DNA from: a virus
Reading direction: 5' to 3' (one strand)
DNA: 57,880 nucleotides
Virus record (IMG/VR): IMGVR_UViG_3300033388_001119
Location: 1-57,880 of that record
Shown here: positions 1 to 5,773 of the stretch, piece after piece
Numbering within the stretch: position 1 is the first letter of the stretch
Layout: the number at the start of each line of letters is the position of its first letter
Made by a program: the position numbers and the translations under genes
The notes under the pieces: model-generated
Told to the model about the DNA's origin: nothing
What the model saw: only the letters and a program-made list of their open reading frames with translations
The model's database searches: none

Positions 1-95
1 TTTACTATAGTTTGTTGTAAATCCCATATCAATGTTGATACGTGTTTAGTGTCTACCTCATGTTGTATGAGGGCGTGTTGTGCTATTGCGTCCAT
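1..95 (-). CDS. 5' part of a 36-codon gene crossing the window ends
   Basis: On the minus strand an ATG at 95 opens a frame that is still open at position 1. If position 1 is joined to 57880 it continues for five more codons and stops at TGA 57867-57865, which overlaps the ATG of the next gene as ATGA. The product would be 36 residues (begins MDAIAQHALIQHEVDTK), with no recognisable domain. It lies 21 bp downstream of the 76-residue gene's stop, in the same direction as the whole early arm. An in-frame TAA just upstream fixes this start. The coupling overlap at the far end makes a chance ORF less likely, but the peptide is short. Confidence 0.55.
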   Translation of the reverse strand, partial: MDAIAQHALIQHEVDTKHVSTLIWDLQQTIV

Positions 96-116
96 ATGTT
101 CTCTGTTTTTTATTAT

Positions 117-347
117 TTAATGTATAATTCTAAAGTTAAGTTCGTTTACAAGTTCAATTGCTTGTTCTCGAGTTAATTGTATGGTGGCACTTTGTATTCC
201 ATCACCTCTATCTCTATCGGGAGTAATGTTAAGCTGCACCATATGTCCGTTCTCTCCTCCACTAAATCGAGTTAAGTGTAGGTCTGTTGTTATGTATCCG
301 AACTCTGTTTCTTTGCGACCTTTAATTGTTTTAAGATTTGTGCTCAT
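117..347 (-). CDS. Hypothetical early protein, 76 residues
   Basis: Unrecognised 76-residue protein (begins MSTNLKTIKGRK, ends ELNFRIIH). It mixes beta-type segments (residues 17-45) with a C-terminal amphipathic helix around residues 58-72, and looks like a small soluble domain. It belongs to the minus-strand early series, 8 bp downstream of the 111-residue gene and 21 bp upstream of the gene that crosses the window ends, so it is probably co-transcribed with both. The leader before the ATG is AT-only, as elsewhere in this genome. No function can be assigned. Confidence 0.75.
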   Translation of the reverse strand: MSTNLKTIKGRKETEFGYITTDLHLTRFSGGENGHMVQLNITPDRDRGDGIQSATIQLTREQAIELVNELNFRIIH

Positions 348-355
348 GATTTTAT

Positions 356-691
356 TTATTTAAATGTTATACCTAATCTTTTAGCTTTTCTCTCGCTATT
401 GTATTGTGCCCACGCTCTCTCCTTTGCAAGTTCCCAGGCTTTGTCGTCTTTTAGGAATGGTCTGTCTGCTATTAGTTCTCGTTTGATTTGCTCAGCAAGT
501 GGTCTGATTATTCGTTTGATTTGCTCAGCAAGTGGTCTGATTATTTCGGTCCATCTAAAGTTTCTGAGTTCTCTTCTGTGTTGTTGTCGTTCCATCTCTT
601 GTTGGATTATTTCTTGAGTGTGTTTCTTAGCCATACGAGCTTGCCACATTCTTTTAAACTTCTCTGTAATAATTGTTTCTTGTGTTTCCAT
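356..691 (-). CDS. Hypothetical charged helical protein with an 11-residue tandem duplication
   Basis: A 111-residue, highly charged protein rich in Lys, Arg, Glu and Gln, predicted to be almost entirely helical. Residues about 49-70 contain two identical 11-residue units (IIRPLAEQIKR) encoded by a perfect 33-bp tandem repeat. The heptad-like spacing suggests a coiled coil. It sits early in the minus-strand arm, upstream of the 76-residue gene. No homologue was recognised. The duplication may be a recent slip that lengthens a helix by three turns without breaking the frame. Confidence 0.7.
   Translation of the reverse strand: METQETIITEKFKRMWQARMAKKHTQEIIQQEMERQQHRRELRNFRWTEIIRPLAEQIKRIIRPLAEQIKRELIADRPFLKDDKAWELAKERAWAQYNSERKAKRLGITFK
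480..545. repeat. Perfect 33-bp tandem duplication
   Basis: Positions 480-512 and 513-545 are identical. The unit is 33 bp, so it adds exactly 11 codons to the minus-strand gene at 356-691. The absence of any mismatch indicates a recent event. Confidence 0.95.
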
Positions 692-1037
692 TTTATATAT
701 GTATTGGTTAGTGGATAGGTAGGTTCCGATGTGTTCGACTTACATACATGTGAGTATGTATCTATCCATTGTAATTTGTTGACTCTCCGTTCTCTTGGTG
801 TCGGCAGTTTACTCTCTGCCCAGGACTCCTGGTTTCCGTCATATGTATCTGTTTGTCGATTGTATGCGTTTTGAATGTGTTTGAAGTTTTTTGTCTCTCC
901 CTCAGTTCAACTGTCTTGAGACCACACCCGTTACTTTCACTGCCCCCTACTCGATCGGTCGCACTCTCTCCTATGAGTGTGAACAGACCTTTTGGCTTGA
1001 ACTCAGCATGTAACCCTAACCCTATAAAGATTGTAGC
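607..1037 (-). other. Gene-poor stretch with two overlapping start-less open frames
   Basis: Between the 111-residue gene and the interrupted gene at 1329 no ordinary gene is visible. The stretch has a higher GC content than its surroundings and is purine-rich on the minus strand. Two long stop-free minus frames lie here: one from 1037 to the TAG at 762-764 (91 codons, only an internal ATG at 842), and a second, shifted one from 906 into the 111-residue gene (about 100 codons, no ATG). Together they read like one protein broken by a frameshift, but a leader RNA or a chance open stretch is equally possible. The rest, to 1328, shows only a perfect 16-bp palindrome at 1297-1312. Confidence 0.3.
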
Positions 1038-1328
1038 TCACCTTTCATTGGTTGTTATACAATAACATACAGTTATTATACACGTTCCCAATGCACTGGA
1101 TTTTGTGTTTTATATAGGTTTCAAGAAATAAAGAACGTCATTACAATAACTTCAAAACATTACCATCTTGGGCTTATGTTTATAAATTGCTTACCTCGTT
1201 GGGCTTAGCTAATTGTACGAAATTAAAGAACGGATATTTTTGAAGGAAATAACAAACCTTATTTGGTGGGTGTGTTGCATTCGATTAACAACATACAAAG
1301 GTTTAAACCTTTACACCCATATATTAAA

Positions 1329-1874
1329 TTATTTAGTGGTATTTATAAAATCTAAACCAATAGTCAAAGCACGTTTATTTAATTCTGCTTTTTTGTCTGC
1401 TGTAATTAGCCTATCAAGTTTTGATAATTCACGTTCCTTTTTAACTTTCTTAAATTCTTCATTGTTAGGGTTGGAAAATTTCGCCTTTCTTTTAAGTAAT
1501 TCAAGCATAAAATTTGCACTAAAATAACCTTTCTTTTCACCATATTCAATGGCTTTTTTATCGTCTGATAATTTGCAAGAGGTAACCTCATAACGATAAG
1601 CAAATGACAACAATTTAAAATTAAGTGCTGTACTTGTAACATTACTTTTAAAAGATGCATTTATTTCGGTGACATATTTATCTGTCAAATTTTGTGCTAT
1701 CTCAGAATTAAAAAACTTGTAAATTGCTTTTGGCGTTAAGGTTTCCTCTTTCCATAGATTAACTCAATTCTTTTTACTTTCAGTTAGTGCACTTACTTTT
1801 TTAGGTGTAAACTTAACTCCTTTTTTTGTCGTTGCTTTTTTAGTGTTAGCATTCACTTTTTTAGTTGTATTCAT
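1329..1874 (-). pseudogene. Interrupted early gene: 182-codon frame split by an in-frame TGA
   Basis: From the ATG at 1874 the frame runs 36 codons (Lys/Thr-rich, begins MNTTKKVNAN), meets TGA at 1766-1764, and continues in the same frame to the stop at 1329. The part after the TGA reads VNLWKEETLTPKAIYKFF and joins smoothly to the 119-residue stretch that starts at ATG 1688. Without the TGA the product would be 181 residues: a basic, disordered N-terminus followed by a helical domain. TGA ends several real genes here (groEL, groES), so general recoding is unlikely. A nonsense mutation, a sequence error, or re-initiation at 1688 could explain it. Function not recognised. Confidence 0.6.
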
Positions 1875-1914
1875 TTGATATATTTTTAATTGATTAATAC
1901 ACTACAATAATATG

Positions 1915-1948
1915 AACTAATATTTAATTAAACTAATATTAAACTAAT
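1915..1948. repeat. Three AACTAAT direct repeats upstream of the early arm
   Basis: AACTAAT occurs at 1915-1921, 1931-1937 and 1942-1948 in an almost pure A/T stretch just upstream (on the minus strand) of the first early gene. The spacing is 16 then 11 bp. The stretch may be an operator or AT-rich unwinding element; AT-rich composition alone could also produce it. The remainder of the gap (1949-2182) shows no gene I can support. Confidence 0.45.
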
Positions 1949-2182
1949 TTTTTTTAGAATTATACTAAATTTGAAACATTATTTGGTAAACACAGGATCC
2001 ATCAGAATATAATTGTGCTAAATGCCTGGACTACAGAATATTATTTTAAACATTTGAGTTAACACAATATTTTATTTGGAATACTTATGCAGCTTTAACC
2101 TTTACCCCCTTATTAAGTGTAAAGTGTAGAGAATTATTAAAACAATATTGTAAAACATAAGTTAAGGGTAATAGATACCGCA

Positions 2183-2317
2183 ATGAAAAAAGCTAAAAAA
2201 ATTCAAACCTTTTTAAAAAAAACAGCACCCCCCCAAACGAAAAAAAAACAATTTAAAAATCAACAACAACACAAAAAAACAACAATGAACCCAGTACTTC
2301 TATATATGCCATATTAA
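2183..2317 (+). CDS. Possible lysine-rich 44-residue peptide
   Basis: An ATG-started frame of 44 residues (begins MKKAKKIQTF), rich in Lys, Gln and Thr, ending just before the promoter-like element at 2322. It resembles in composition the small basic proteins further along, but it runs through homopolymer-rich DNA, and no promoter element is visible directly before it. It could be noncoding. Confidence 0.3.
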   Translation: MKKAKKIQTFLKKTAPPQTKKKQFKNQQQHKKTTMNPVLLYMPY

Positions 2318-2321
2318 TTAT

Positions 2322-2329
2322 TACCTTTG
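2322..2329 (+). promoter_or_regulatory. Bacteroidota-type -7 element (TACCTTTG)
   Basis: TACCTTTG fits the TAnnTTTG -7 consensus. Only three bases separate it from the ATG at 2333, so the transcript would have almost no leader. Confidence 0.6.
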
Positions 2330-2332
2330 TGT

Positions 2333-2470
2333 ATGGAGATATACTTAGAGAGTTTACTTAGATCGGGCATAGTAGTAGGAATAGAGTACTTCCCAGAAAC
2401 TGATAAAGTAAATTACCATGAACTATGTATCTCACTTCTTCTTGTCCGCCTCGTGTTTATATGGAAATAA
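2333..2470 (+). CDS. Hypothetical 45-residue protein
   Basis: Encodes 45 residues (begins MEIYLESLLRSGIVVGIEYF). The N-terminal helix is amphipathic and the C-terminus (about residues 31-44, CISLLLVRLVFIW) is hydrophobic, so membrane association is possible. A TACCTTTG promoter element lies three bases upstream of the ATG, suggesting a nearly leaderless mRNA. It is followed by another gene with its own promoter element. No homologue recognised; it is called because the promoter placement and composition are better than chance. Confidence 0.55.
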   Translation: MEIYLESLLRSGIVVGIEYFPETDKVNYHELCISLLLVRLVFIWK

Positions 2471-2475
2471 TTTAG

Positions 2476-2483
2476 TATATTTG
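2476..2483 (+). promoter_or_regulatory. Bacteroidota-type -7 element (TATATTTG)
   Basis: TATATTTG matches TAnnTTTG and stands four bases upstream of the ATG at 2488, again implying a very short or absent leader. Confidence 0.65.
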
Positions 2484-2487
2484 CTCT

Positions 2488-2667
2488 ATGGATTATAACT
2501 ACAAAATAAAAAACGGAAGGCTTATAAATACTGCGCCTGAATTAGAGAATGGAATCTCTAGAGCTGCTAAACTTAGAAAGCAGATGAAAAGAGCAGAAAA
2601 AGTTAGAATGATTGCTGAAGGTAACGAGCTAGCAAACGCTAACATTAATTTATTTAAGAAGCTATAA
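2488..2667 (+). CDS. Hypothetical 59-residue helical protein
   Basis: A 59-residue protein (begins MDYNYKIKNGRLIN) with a basic helical central region (residues 24-42, rich in Arg and Lys) that could contact nucleic acid. It has its own promoter element four bases before the ATG and a strong terminator about 50 bp after its stop, so it looks like a single-gene transcript, or the second gene of a two-gene unit with the 45-residue gene. Not recognised. Confidence 0.65.
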   Translation: MDYNYKIKNGRLINTAPELENGISRAAKLRKQMKRAEKVRMIAEGNELANANINLFKKL

Positions 2668-2713
2668 AATATTTCTTTCTCCATATATAGTTCTCGTTCT
2701 CTGAAAGAAGGAA

Positions 2714-2751
2714 AGGGTACTAGTTGTTAAAAGCTAGTGCTCTTTTTTTTT
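2714..2751 (+). terminator. Rho-independent terminator
   Basis: A 10-bp stem (2714-2723 with 2734-2743, two G-U pairs) with a 10-nt loop is followed by an unbroken T tract to 2751. It closes the small-gene transcript that starts near 2.33 kb. Confidence 0.85.
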
Positions 2752-2772
2752 ACACACATTAAAACATTTATT

Positions 2773-2931
2773 ATGAATATCGAAAAACAAATAGAAGACT
2801 TAAAGAAACAACTAACAGGTGATATGATGAAGGACCTGGATATACGTGATCAGATACATAACTTAGAAATGAAACTAAAAGGAGTAAAGCCTGAAGACTC
2901 CCATTTTGACTGTATTGGGTGTGGTTCATAG
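2773..2931 (+). CDS. Small helical protein with C-terminal Cys motif (CIGCGS)
   Basis: From the ATG at 2773 the protein has 52 residues. An in-frame upstream start at 2737 would begin inside the terminator and is rejected. Residues 3-35 form a charged coiled-coil-type helix and the C-terminus is DCIGCGS. Short phage proteins ending in a C-x-x-C-G-S-type tail are common in Bacteroidota phages as far as I recall, but their role is unknown; metal binding is only a guess. It stands alone between a terminator and the large regulatory region before groEL. Confidence 0.65.
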   Translation: MNIEKQIEDLKKQLTGDMMKDLDIRDQIHNLEMKLKGVKPEDSHFDCIGCGS

Positions 2932-2990
2932 TAACACTTTGTCATAACACTTAGTGTTGGTTTTCAACACGAATTGACACTTTTTTAAGT

Positions 2991-3012
2991 CTGACCACTT
3001 TCTGACCACTTT
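2991..3012. repeat. 11-bp tandem repeat (CTGACCACTTT x2)
   Basis: CTGACCACTTT occurs twice head to tail at 2991-3001 and 3002-3012, inside the AACAC/GTGTT region and immediately followed by further T residues. Confidence 0.9.
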
Positions 3013-3178
3013 TTTACAGTACGAATTAGCCGACATTAAACGTTTTAAAACGGATATAATTATACTAGAATTCGAAAAAATGTTGATTCATAACACGAAC
3101 GTGTTGCTATAAATTTAAACTAACACTTTAATTAAAGTTACTTAACTTACTGATAATCAATATATTAATATAGTAGTA

Positions 3179-3286
3179 GTGTTAGAATGTTGGTTTTCTC
3201 ACACACAAGAGAAAAATAAAAAAGAAAAAGAGAAGTAAGTAAATAAAAAAAAGAAAGTATAGAGCGAAAAAGTAACATTCCAACAC
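3179..3286. repeat. 13-bp inverted repeat flanking a purine-rich tract
   Basis: The arms 3179-3191 (GTGTTAGAATGTT) and 3274-3286 (AACATTCCAACAC) match as an inverted repeat at 12 of 13 positions. Between them, 3206-3257 is almost purely A and G on the plus strand. The right arm sits about 25 bp upstream of the groEL promoter element, so folding or protein looping here could control that promoter. Confidence 0.6.
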
Positions 3287-3310
3287 TTTGGGTGTTTTGA
3301 GATACTTTTC

Positions 3311-3318
3311 TATCTTTG
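3311..3318 (+). promoter_or_regulatory. groEL promoter, -7 element TATCTTTG
   Basis: TATCTTTG is a perfect TAnnTTTG box. A TTG lies about 20 bp upstream in the position expected of a -33 element. The groEL ATG is 26 bases downstream. Confidence 0.75.
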
Positions 3319-3344
3319 TGACATAACTACTTAAATTCAATGTA

Positions 3345-4907
3345 ATGATTATAAAAGACATCAGCTTTGGTGAAGAAGCTAAAGAGCGCTTGCTTAGTGG
3401 CGTTGATAAAATAGCTAACGCAGTAAAGAGCACGTTAGGGGCTCAAGGTCAAACAGTCCTAATAGAATCAGAAAGTCATACAGGTGGGGTAACAATAACA
3501 AAGGATGGGGTAACTGTTGCTAAGAGCATCCATGTATTAGATCCTGCTGAGGACTTAGCTATACGTGTAATACGTGAGGCTTCAGTTAAGACAGCTACAG
3601 AAGCTGGTGATGGAACTACTACAGCTATTGTTTTAGCTCAAGCAATAATTCACGCAGCTCTAAAGCGAGTTAAGCCACATATGAATAACACTACGATAAT
3701 TCGCCACATGCAATCCTTAGGCGAACAGATTTGTAAAGAACTCGATAAGAAAAGTAAAAAGGTTACGTCTAAAAGATTAATTGATGTTGCTACTATATCC
3801 TCAAACAATGACAAGGAGTTAGGTAAGATTATATCATCCACATATGAACAAGTAGGTAAATCGGGAGTTGTGTTAGTAGAGAATGCTGACGGTAGTGAAA
3901 CAACAAGCGACCTAACTGAAGGAATGAGAATAGAGAGAGGGTTTACTTCTAGATACTTCATCAACAATCCTAAACTAGAAGAGTGTGTCTTAACTAATCC
4001 AAAGATATTATGTCTTAACACTATGATAGAGTCTATCGGAACTATTGAGCATGTGTTAGCCGATATCATGAAACAAAATCAATCATTGCTTATTATTGGT
4101 GAACTTGATCCGAAAGTCTTAAATACATTGAATTTAAATAAAATGAGAAACGGATTAAAGGTTTGTGCGATTAAGCCACCGAACTTCGGGTGGAGAAAAG
4201 ACGACCTTATGGCTGATATAGCATTAGCAACAGGAGCTACTTGTTTTACTGAAGAAGCTGGAGATGCTTATCAGATGGTTAGATATGAAGATTTAGGTAG
4301 AGCAGATAAAGTTGTAGTAAACCATGACAATACCATCATAGTTCTTAATGAAGAAGATAAACCATACATAACGGAACACGTGGAAGGTATATGGGAAAGC
4401 ATGGACTCATCTAAGCATAAGGATTTTTTAAAAGAACGAATAGCAACAATCTCCGGTAAAATTGGCGTAATCTATGTGGGAGCTAACTCAGAAATAGAAC
4501 AAAAAGAAAAAAGAGACAGAGTGGACGATGCGGTCTGTGCAACAAGAGCGGCTCTTGAAGAAGGGATTCTACCCGGAGGAGGCGTGGCTTTAAAAGAAAT
4601 TTCGGACGACCTCGCTCAGCGAGGTGATGGTGAGTCGCAAAGAGTTGCGACAATGATTTTAACCGAGGCGCTAAAAACACCATTCCAACAAATACTCCTC
4701 AACGCAGGACTAGATCCTAAGCAAATAGACAATTGTTTAGACCCTGGAGTAGGTTACGATGTAAAGAATGATCAATATGGCAACATGTTTAAAATGGGAA
4801 TCATAGACCCTACTAAAGTAACTAAGTCAGCTGTATTAAATGCCATATCAGTAGCTAGTACATTCCTAAGTACAAATGCCATTATAACTAACGTACGAGA
4901 AAAATGA
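3345..4907 (+). CDS. groEL: Phage-encoded chaperonin GroEL
   Basis: A 520-residue group I chaperonin subunit that folds proteins inside an ATP-driven cage with a GroES lid. Visible hallmarks: TKDGVTVAK (residues 52-60) with the nucleotide-site Asp, GDGTTT (88-93), the apical-domain stretch LLIIGELD...NKMRNGLKVCAIKPPNFG (about 246-282), PGGGVAL (about 410) and a C-terminal equatorial segment DPTKVTKSAVLNA. It is some 25 residues shorter than typical bacterial GroEL and lacks the GGM-repeat tail. It is first in an operon with a membrane coiled-coil gene (4-bp overlap) and groES. Divergence from typical sequences and its place in the late arm argue for a phage-adapted copy that folds virion proteins. 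Confidence 0.97.
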   Translation: MIIKDISFGEEAKERLLSGVDKIANAVKSTLGAQGQTVLIESESHTGGVTITKDGVTVAKSIHVLDPAEDLAIRVIREASVKTATEAGDGTTTAIVLAQAIIHAALKRVKPHMNNTTIIRHMQSLGEQICKELDKKSKKVTSKRLIDVATISSNNDKELGKIISSTYEQVGKSGVVLVENADGSETTSDLTEGMRIERGFTSRYFINNPKLEECVLTNPKILCLNTMIESIGTIEHVLADIMKQNQSLLIIGELDPKVLNTLNLNKMRNGLKVCAIKPPNFGWRKDDLMADIALATGATCFTEEAGDAYQMVRYEDLGRADKVVVNHDNTIIVLNEEDKPYITEHVEGIWESMDSSKHKDFLKERIATISGKIGVIYVGANSEIEQKEKRDRVDDAVCATRAALEEGILPGGGVALKEISDDLAQRGDGESQRVATMILTEALKTPFQQILLNAGLDPKQIDNCLDPGVGYDVKNDQYGNMFKMGIIDPTKVTKSAVLNAISVASTFLSTNAIITNVREK

Positions 4908-5140
4908 GACCAGTAATTTATGTTTTATCGATAATATGTGTTACCTTACTACTATTCAACTTCTACTTAATAGAGAAACTTGACAAGTCATTAGAAAGGG
5001 AAAGTGAATGGAAGTTTAAATATGAAACAAGCCAACGCATATACGACCTAACAAGAGATGAGGTTCTAAGATTAGAAGATGAAAATCAATTATTAGGATC
5101 TTTATTAGGTCAATATGAAGTTGACCCCACAATAGAATAA
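4904..5140 (+). CDS. Membrane-anchored coiled-coil protein inside the groEL-groES operon
   Basis: A 78-residue protein with an N-terminal hydrophobic segment (about residues 4-22) followed by a charged coiled-coil helix (about 24-70) and an acidic end. The topology matches an inner-membrane spanin (Rz-like) or another small anchored coiled coil, but no sequence signature proves this. Its ATG overlaps the groEL stop as ATGA, and groES starts two bases after its own stop, so all three are one translationally coupled unit. Placement between chaperonin genes is unusual; whether it serves folding, lysis or the membrane is unknown. Confidence 0.8.
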   Translation: MRPVIYVLSIICVTLLLFNFYLIEKLDKSLERESEWKFKYETSQRIYDLTRDEVLRLEDENQLLGSLLGQYEVDPTIE

Positions 5141-5142
5141 AA

Positions 5143-5400
5143 ATGAAAGCAGTAGGTAAATTTATAATTACAAAAGAAGAAAGAGAGTCTTACAAAAGTA
5201 AGGGAGGTCTTTTATTAACCGGTGAGGATAGAATCGGTATGAACTTTAGAAAGGGAGAGATTGTTAGTGTAGGGGATTTGATAACAAAGCTAAAACCAGG
5301 GCAAACCATTTACTACAACAAGTCTATGTCTCATGAAGCTAGGATAGAAGGAGATGTTTTTACAGTCCTGCAAGAAAGAGATGTCGCTGTTGTTATATGA
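5143..5400 (+). CDS. groES: Co-chaperonin GroES
   Basis: An 85-residue GroES-type beta-barrel. The segment GEIVSVGD (about residues 38-45), then KLKPGQTIYYNK, and the C-terminal strand ending VLQERDVAVVI follow the usual order of GroES: a mobile loop, then the G-x-V-x-x-V-G strand and the K-x-G-D-x-V-x-F-type strand. A glycine/leucine-rich loop (GGLLLTGED, 21-29) is where the GroEL-binding mobile loop should be. It lies directly behind groEL and the coiled-coil gene in one operon, which supports an interacting pair. It is slightly shorter than bacterial GroES (about 95). Confidence 0.88.
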   Translation: MKAVGKFIITKEERESYKSKGGLLLTGEDRIGMNFRKGEIVSVGDLITKLKPGQTIYYNKSMSHEARIEGDVFTVLQERDVAVVI

Positions 5401-5407
5401 GTTTTTG

Positions 5408-5415
5408 TATCTTTG
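5408..5415 (+). promoter_or_regulatory. -7 element TATCTTTG extended by a TTTGTTACAAA dyad
   Basis: TATCTTTG at 5408-5415 runs into the perfect dyad TTTGTTACAAA. The ATG of the next gene (5429) is 13 bases downstream. Confidence 0.7.
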
Positions 5416-5428
5416 TTACAAAAAGATA

Positions 5429-5743
5429 ATGTCTAAACTGAGTAGAACCGCCAGATATTACAGAAAAAGTAAAAAAGGGCGAGCCAAACATAACGAGTAT
5501 CAAAAGAAATACAACAAAAAGAAATCGCAAGTAAAGCGAAGAGTATTTGATAATAAAAAGAATCGAGAGTTTGGAACTTACGGTAACTACGATGGTAAGG
5601 ATGTTTCTCACAAAGGAAAACGAATTGTATTAGAATCCGAACACAAAAACAGAGGAAGTAAATCAGCAACAAAAGGAGATAGACGAGCTCGAGGTAAAAA
5701 AGGTAAAGGAAGAAAAAACAAGGGCAATACTGGTGGGAAATAA
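5429..5743 (+). CDS. Very basic 104-residue protein, probably nucleic-acid binding
   Basis: The start is placed at the ATG at 5429 (protein begins MSKLSRTARYYRKSKKG), because the promoter element at 5408 lies inside the longer frame that opens at 5354. The protein is dominated by Lys, Arg, Gly and Asn, with no hydrophobic core, and ends in a Gly/Lys-rich tail (GKKGKGRKNKGNTGGK). It is likely disordered and DNA- or RNA-binding, for example packaged with or condensing the genome, or binding the capsid interior. It stands in its own short transcription unit just after groES. Function is inferred from charge only. Confidence 0.8.
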   Translation: MSKLSRTARYYRKSKKGRAKHNEYQKKYNKKKSQVKRRVFDNKKNREFGTYGNYDGKDVSHKGKRIVLESEHKNRGSKSATKGDRRARGKKGKGRKNKGNTGGK

Positions 5744-5748
5744 ATTAT

Positions 5749-5756
5749 TATCTTTG
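5749..5756 (+). promoter_or_regulatory. -7 element TATCTTTG before the fibre-like genes
   Basis: A perfect TAnnTTTG box starting six bases after the preceding stop. The next ATG (5774) is 17 bases downstream. Confidence 0.65.
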
Positions 5757-5773
5757 TAAAAAGATTAAAAACC

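Larger units (their letters stand above)
2933..3296. promoter_or_regulatory. Array of AACAC/GTGTT half sites upstream of the chaperonin operon
   Basis: This gene-free 0.4 kb holds ten AACAC or GTGTT pentamers: 2933, 2946, 2954, 2966, 3092, 3101, 3122, 3179, 3282 and 3292. Three pairs form dyads with 3-, 4- or 5-base centres (2946-2958, 3092-3105, 3282-3296). A further perfect palindrome, ACTTTAATTAAAGT, lies at 3125-3138. Such a cluster fits a multi-site operator for the divergent early/late decision, or an origin with initiator boxes. I see no coding potential. Confidence 0.5.

Noticed and set aside
720-1330. tRNA genes or other classical RNA in the left gene-poor region
   Set aside because: I looked for a T-loop GGTTCGAnTCC-type box with matching acceptor stem on both strands and found none; no tRNA was recognised elsewhere either.
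1213-1527. Plus-strand 104-codon frame near the left end
   Set aside because: It lies antisense to the interrupted early gene, which has the better composition and continues over 182 codons.
1329-1874. Genome-wide reassignment of TGA
   Set aside because: TGA ends groEL, groES and other genes at sensible places, so the single in-frame TGA is more likely a mutation, error or local event.
3650-4069. Long minus-strand frame opposite groEL (139 codons)
   Set aside because: Pure shadow of groEL: hydrophobic low-complexity product, no leader, and the opposite strand has clear chaperonin motifs.
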